DNA of 64,000 nt from Bradyrhizobium diazoefficiens (GTDB lineage Bacteria; Pseudomonadota; Alphaproteobacteria; Rhizobiales; Xanthobacteraceae): contig NZ_JAFCKW010000009.1 in NCBI RefSeq assembly GCF_018129965.1, forward strand, positions 1 through 64,000, written 5' to 3'. Under the pieces are notes generated by a model. It was given only the letters and a program-made list of their open reading frames with translations, was not told where the DNA came from and ran no database searches. Below, one piece after another: positions 60,846-64,000 of the stretch. How positions within the stretch are numbered: the stretch's first letter is position 1; each line of letters starts with the position of its first letter. Made by a program: the position numbers and the translations under genes.

Positions 60846-60936
60846 TCATAGATTTGAGCCGAAGCGTTGCCACGCGATTTCTTACTCGTTTCCGATTTCA
60901 TCGGATATTCTTGGCGCCTCCTAGACAGCATGCAGG

Positions 60937-61437
60937 CTACGACACGAGCGGAGAGCAGAACTTTAGCCCGTCCTCGAGTTCGATCTCCGGCGGCCTTTCG
61001 GATTGCGGTCGCGAGACGACGAAGGCGGCCTTCTTGGTCGAATTTTCGACGCAGAGGACCTCGATCGGACGCCCTTTCTGGTACATCTGCCAGTTGGCCT
61101 TGTACGTCGTCTCCGGCGCGACCAGGACGCAGATCGCCTGTCCCAGCGCGCAAAGCTGCGGCAATGCGGGCCCCATTTTCCCTCCTACGTTTCCGTCGAC
61201 GAGACGGCGCTCCGCTTGAACGTTGATGATGACATTCTCGCCCTCCTTGAAGCGCAGCAGCGGCCCTGGCTGCTGACCATTGATTAGCATCGCCGCGGCC
61301 GGCTGGCCGATGATGGTTACCATGCGAGGCTCGAGGGCCAGATTGTAGGTCCCAGCGCTCGCCTGCAGGCCTGATATCGTGAGAATGACGCCTAGCAGGG
61401 ATAGGCGCAGCGGCAGGCGATGAAGCAGCGACTGCAT
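60937..61437 (-). pseudogene. Truncated duplicate of copA 5' end joined to other sequence
   Basis: 166 codons. Residues 1-70 (M-Q-S-L-L-H-R-L-P-L-R-L-S-L-L-G-V, G-T-Y-N-L-A-L-E-P-R, G-P-L-L-R-F-K-E-G-E-N-V) repeat the CopA N-terminus; from about V-Q-A-E-R-R the sequence is unrelated (Q-A-I-C-V-L-V-A-P-E-T-T, E-V-L-C-V-E-N-S-T-K-K). No copper-binding motif remains. The foreign part could be the end of an unidentified protein. Likely non-functional. Confidence 0.7.
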
Positions 61438-61578
61438 GGTGGTTCCCTGGAAACTCGGAGCGGTTCGTATCTCTTCACCGGACTTGCATATCCGGTGCGG
61501 TATGCAATCTGCGCGGATTCATTTTCTGACGGTGCGGCCGGCGCGCCGACTTCAGGCCGCGGTCAGTGTTGAGTCATA
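61225..61578. repeat. Direct repeat, copy B
   Basis: Second copy of the repeat described at 60493; here it abuts the true 3' end of glgA (stop at 61552), so this copy marks the original junction. Confidence 0.7.
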
Positions 61579-63072
61579 GATGCTTGCATAATTCGCTGCG
61601 GCGTCATTCCAGCCGGTGGGGCGCGCCATCGCGGCCTTGCGCATCGCGCGCAGGCGCGGAGGTGAACGATAGATGTCGAGCGAGCGGTAGATCGCTCCGA
61701 GGAGGCCGCCAAGCGAGAGCTCAGGGAACAACAGGCCGGTGACACCGTCTTGAATCGTGTCGGCAAGCCCGCCGGTTCGATGTGCAACAGGTAATGACCC
61801 GAAGCGTTGCGCGTACATCTGCGTTAGTCCGCATGGCTCAAAGCGCGAGGGCATCAGCAGAAAATCGCTTCCCGCCAGCATCTGCCGCGCGGTCGTTTCC
61901 TCGTATCCGATCTTGATGCCGAGCTTGCCTGGATATTGCCTGGCCATTTGGCAGAGTGACTGCTCAAGCTCGCTTTCGCCCTTGCCGGTGACGACGATCT
62001 GGCCTCCCTGCCGCACGATCGTTTCAATGGCTTCGATTGCAATGTCCAGGCCTTTCTGATGGACCAGTCGCGAGACGATCGCAAACAGCGGGCCTCGCGA
62101 CACTGCCAAGCCGAAGGTCCTTCTTAGCGCTTGTGCGTTGGCGTCTTTTCCCTTCCAGTCATCTGGGCTGAACGGTCGCGCCAGGTGAGGATCCGTCAGA
62201 GGATCCCAGCTTTCGTCGATGCCGTTGATGATACCGGTCAAGCGCCCCTGATCGAGCTTTCCTCTGAGCAGCCCGTGCAAGCCGCAGCCATGCTCGGGGG
62301 TCACGATTTCCTGCGCATAGGTGGAACTCACGGTCGTAATGTGCGATGCGTAAAAAATCCCCGCTTTGAGGAAGGAAATGTCACCACAGAACTCGACGCC
62401 ATGGATGTCGAATGCTGCGTGGGGAATGCCGAGCCGATCCAAGCGATGCCGCGCAAACAAGCCGCGATGCGCAAGATTGTGGATGGTCAGCACGCTCGGT
62501 ATCGACCGGCCGCTCCAGGCGAGGTAGGCGGGCGCCAGCGCCGAGGTCCAGTCATTGAGATGCAGCAGGTCCGGTATCCAGTTTGGGTCGCCAGTGCCGG
62601 ACGCGATCTGTGCGGCGGCAAGACCGAGCCTGGCAAAACGGAGATCATTGTCCGTCCAGTCAGCGCCCGTTGCGTCCCCATAGGGACCGCCGTCGCGCTC
62701 GAAAAGCTGCGGACAGAGCAGCACATAGACGGCAAGATGGTCGCCCGTGGTGCTGCGCGCAAGATCGCAGGCCGGGATGCCGCCGCAGGAAGGCAAATGG
62801 CCGACGATCTCGACTGCCTGAAGTTGGCTGACGACATCGCGATAGCCTGGGAGCAAGACGCGCATATCGCACTTGTTTCGGAGCGTGCGGGGCAGCGCAG
62901 CGGATACTTCGCCCAGGCCGCCGACTTTCACGTAGTCGGCAAATTCGGAGGTGACGAACAGGATCTTGGGGCGGCTGCGTGGAACGGGGTCGGCGCCGAG
63001 CGTAACCCCACTTCCGGGTTTGGTCGGCCGCCCACGTCGAGCCGAATCATGCGCCTTCGGCCGCTCTCCCAT
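61552..63072 (-). CDS. glgA: Glycogen synthase GlgA
   Basis: 506 aa from M-G-E-R-P-K-A-H-D, with AAAGGGGAAG ahead; an 11-codon longer GTG start is less likely. GT5 family: K-V-G-G-L-G-E-V ADP-glucose motif, H-L-N-D-W-T-S-A-L-A-P, L-T-I-H-N-L-A-H-R-G, V-S-R-L-V-H-Q-K-G-L-D, S-R-F-E-P-C-G-L-T-Q-M-Y. The N-terminal about 30 residues are a basic extension beyond usual GlgA. Transfers glucose from ADP-glucose to glycogen in the cytoplasm. Stands alone here, without other glg genes. Confidence 0.92.
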   Translation of the reverse strand: MGERPKAHDSARRGRPTKPGSGVTLGADPVPRSRPKILFVTSEFADYVKVGGLGEVSAALPRTLRNKCDMRVLLPGYRDVVSQLQAVEIVGHLPSCGGIPACDLARSTTGDHLAVYVLLCPQLFERDGGPYGDATGADWTDNDLRFARLGLAAAQIASGTGDPNWIPDLLHLNDWTSALAPAYLAWSGRSIPSVLTIHNLAHRGLFARHRLDRLGIPHAAFDIHGVEFCGDISFLKAGIFYASHITTVSSTYAQEIVTPEHGCGLHGLLRGKLDQGRLTGIINGIDESWDPLTDPHLARPFSPDDWKGKDANAQALRRTFGLAVSRGPLFAIVSRLVHQKGLDIAIEAIETIVRQGGQIVVTGKGESELEQSLCQMARQYPGKLGIKIGYEETTARQMLAGSDFLLMPSRFEPCGLTQMYAQRFGSLPVAHRTGGLADTIQDGVTGLLFPELSLGGLLGAIYRSLDIYRSPPRLRAMRKAAMARPTGWNDAAANYASIYDSTLTAA

Positions 63073-63209
63073 CCCGCTTCCCCTTTGATGCCAAGGACCA
63101 ACCACATGATAGACGCTCGAATAGCGAAATCATTACAGGCCCTGGCGGCCATTTGTCGTTGAAGTGCCGCAACCTATTTTCGAGGTTGTCACGCATTTGA
63201 CCGCAGACT

Positions 63210-63223
63210 TTGTTTTAGATCAA
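63210..63223 (+). promoter_or_regulatory. FixK/FNR-like palindrome (one mismatch)
   Basis: TTGT-TTTAGA-TCAA, 52 bases before the ATG of the Spy-like gene; its core TTTAGA-TCAA is identical to the box at 37748. Confidence 0.45.
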
Positions 63224-63275
63224 ACGTCTTTCACCTAAAGACAGCAACATGACGTGAGCATCAGGAGGACCAGAC

Positions 63276-64000
63276 ATGAACCTTAGTCGTCGAAACAATC
63301 CGCTATCCGCCCCGACAATGACGCGCCGGGTCGCCGCAGTCGCCCTCGTGGGCGTGCTGTCGTCGCAGCTGTTCGTAACGTCTGTGCTCGCGGCATCACC
63401 GTCCGTTCGTATGGCGATGATGGACGACAAGGAGATGGGCTCGATGGGAGGCCAATCCAACAACTCGATGTCCGGCACGGGTGGAATGCCGGGAAGCTCG
63501 TCCGGCGGTATGGGCGGAATGCCTGCTGCTTCGCCCGGCGGCATGGGCGGTGGCTGCTGCATGGGATCGATGGGGCAGGCGCCCGGATCTGGCTCGGCCG
63601 GTGCATCGGGCATGTCGATGCAAACTAACCTACCGGGGTTTCCCGGCTCATCGCATATCTATCACGTGGGCGCGACGGGATTCTATCTCGAGTATGCCGA
63701 CAAGCTCGGCCTTTCTACCCAGCAGAGGGCGAGCCTCAACGATATCAAGCAGCGTGCCCTCGTCGACCAGTCAAACCAGCAGCGGAAGATCGACGAAGCA
63801 GAGCAGGCCCTCTGGTTGCTGACGGCGGCAGACCAGCCGGATGCCACGTCGGTCGAGGCCAAGATCCGCGAGATCGAGAAGTTGAAGGCGGATCAAAGAC
63901 TGGACTTCATTCGCGCCGCGGGCGAGGCCGCCAAAGTCCTGACCGATGATCAGCGCAAGATGGTGCTGGGGATGGTGCCGATGCCTGGCTCGGCGGCCGC
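63276..64000 (+). CDS. Met/Gly-rich Spy/CpxP-like protein, 3' end outside window
   Basis: About 241 codons visible, no stop before the window end. ATG preceded by CAGGAGG. Signal peptide about 1-40 (V-L-S-S-Q-L-F-V-T-S-V-L-A-A). Met/Gly/Ser-rich region (G-S-M-G-G-Q-S-N-N-S-M-S-G-T-G-G-M) with C-C-M-G, then a helical LTxxQ domain: Y-A-D-K-L-G-L-S-T-Q-Q-R-A-S-L-N-D-I-K, E-A-E-Q-A-L-W-L-L-T-A-A and V-L-T-D-D-Q-R-K-M. Similar plan to 37862 and 27275. Probably a periplasmic metal-stress protein. Confidence 0.8.
   Translation, partial: MNLSRRNNPLSAPTMTRRVAAVALVGVLSSQLFVTSVLAASPSVRMAMMDDKEMGSMGGQSNNSMSGTGGMPGSSSGGMGGMPAASPGGMGGGCCMGSMGQAPGSGSAGASGMSMQTNLPGFPGSSHIYHVGATGFYLEYADKLGLSTQQRASLNDIKQRALVDQSNQQRKIDEAEQALWLLTAADQPDATSVEAKIREIEKLKADQRLDFIRAAGEAAKVLTDDQRKMVLGMVPMPGSAA

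Noticed and set aside
62131..63162. 343-codon plus frame opposite glgA
   Set aside because: Antisense to glycogen synthase, no motifs.

Overview
The window looks like an accessory region of an alphaproteobacterium of the Bradyrhizobium/Rhodopseudomonas/Nitrobacter group. The evidence is the high G+C codon use, protein families typical of rhizobial integrative elements, FixK-like palindromes, and an ECF sigma/NrsF pair of the Caulobacter sigma-F type. No rRNA, tRNA, CRISPR array or replication origin was recognised. The layout suggests an old conjugative element or plasmid that became a heavy-metal (mostly copper) resistance region and is now partly decaying.

Region 1 (1-14.4 kb) is the remnant of a conjugative element. 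It holds an AbiEii-type nucleotidyltransferase cut by the window edge, a DUF736 protein, an ArdC-type antirestriction protein and four hypothetical genes, three of them start/stop overlapped. A 1515-codon ORF reads as a fusion of a methylase/SNF2 helicase to the C-terminal half of a ParB-like protein. On the other strand follow virB11, virD4 and an LPD7 protein. No other VirB/Trb genes, no relaxase catalytic domain and no integrase are present.

Region 2 (15-19 kb) has a small secreted protein, two tandem XRE regulators, a TorF-type porin with a strong terminator, and a CsoR-like regulator. Region 3 (19.2-26.5 kb) is an intact metal-efflux cluster: a small Cys/Met/His-rich secreted protein, a YtkA/FixH-like periplasmic protein, CusB and CusA. 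An ECF sigma factor with its NrsF anti-sigma follows, then a small secreted protein. Two GTAACC-N16-CGAA elements sit before the sigma gene and before that secreted protein.

Region 4 (26.5-49 kb) is a decay zone. It contains a methyltransferase tail, a cytochrome c with a broken heme motif, a frameshifted P450, a PPOX-family protein, remnants of multicopper oxidase, TolC, cupredoxin and DUF411 genes, a DUF326 protein, a DUF6629 protein, four different IS remnants and an OpgC-MaoC chimera. Intact genes persist between them: MOSC, DUF4396, DUF305, Spy/CpxP-like proteins, PPK2, a BI-1 family protein and small His-rich proteins. Two copies of a 422-residue nuclease-like protein lie in inverted orientation at 33.1-34.3 and 51.6-52.9 kb and bracket much of this zone.

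Region 5 (48.8-64 kb) is largely intact copper handling. It has a P1B ATPase with a CPD motif and a classical CopA ATPase (YHS domain plus HMBD, CPC motif) divergent from csoR across a CsoR-like operator. Then come a second YWPNEARQ protein, a DUF2933 protein, an ICMT-family membrane methyltransferase, a monoheme cytochrome c, copB and the multicopper oxidase copA. A truncated duplicate of the copA 5' end, glycogen synthase glgA and a Spy/CpxP-like protein cut by the window end complete it.

Functionally, Cu(I) would be pumped to the periplasm by the P-type ATPases, oxidised by CopA, bound by CopB, Spy-like and DUF305 proteins, and moved onward by CusBA. No intact CusC outer-membrane partner is in the window. 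FixK/FNR-type palindromes before several secreted-protein genes suggest a link to oxygen or redox state (inference).
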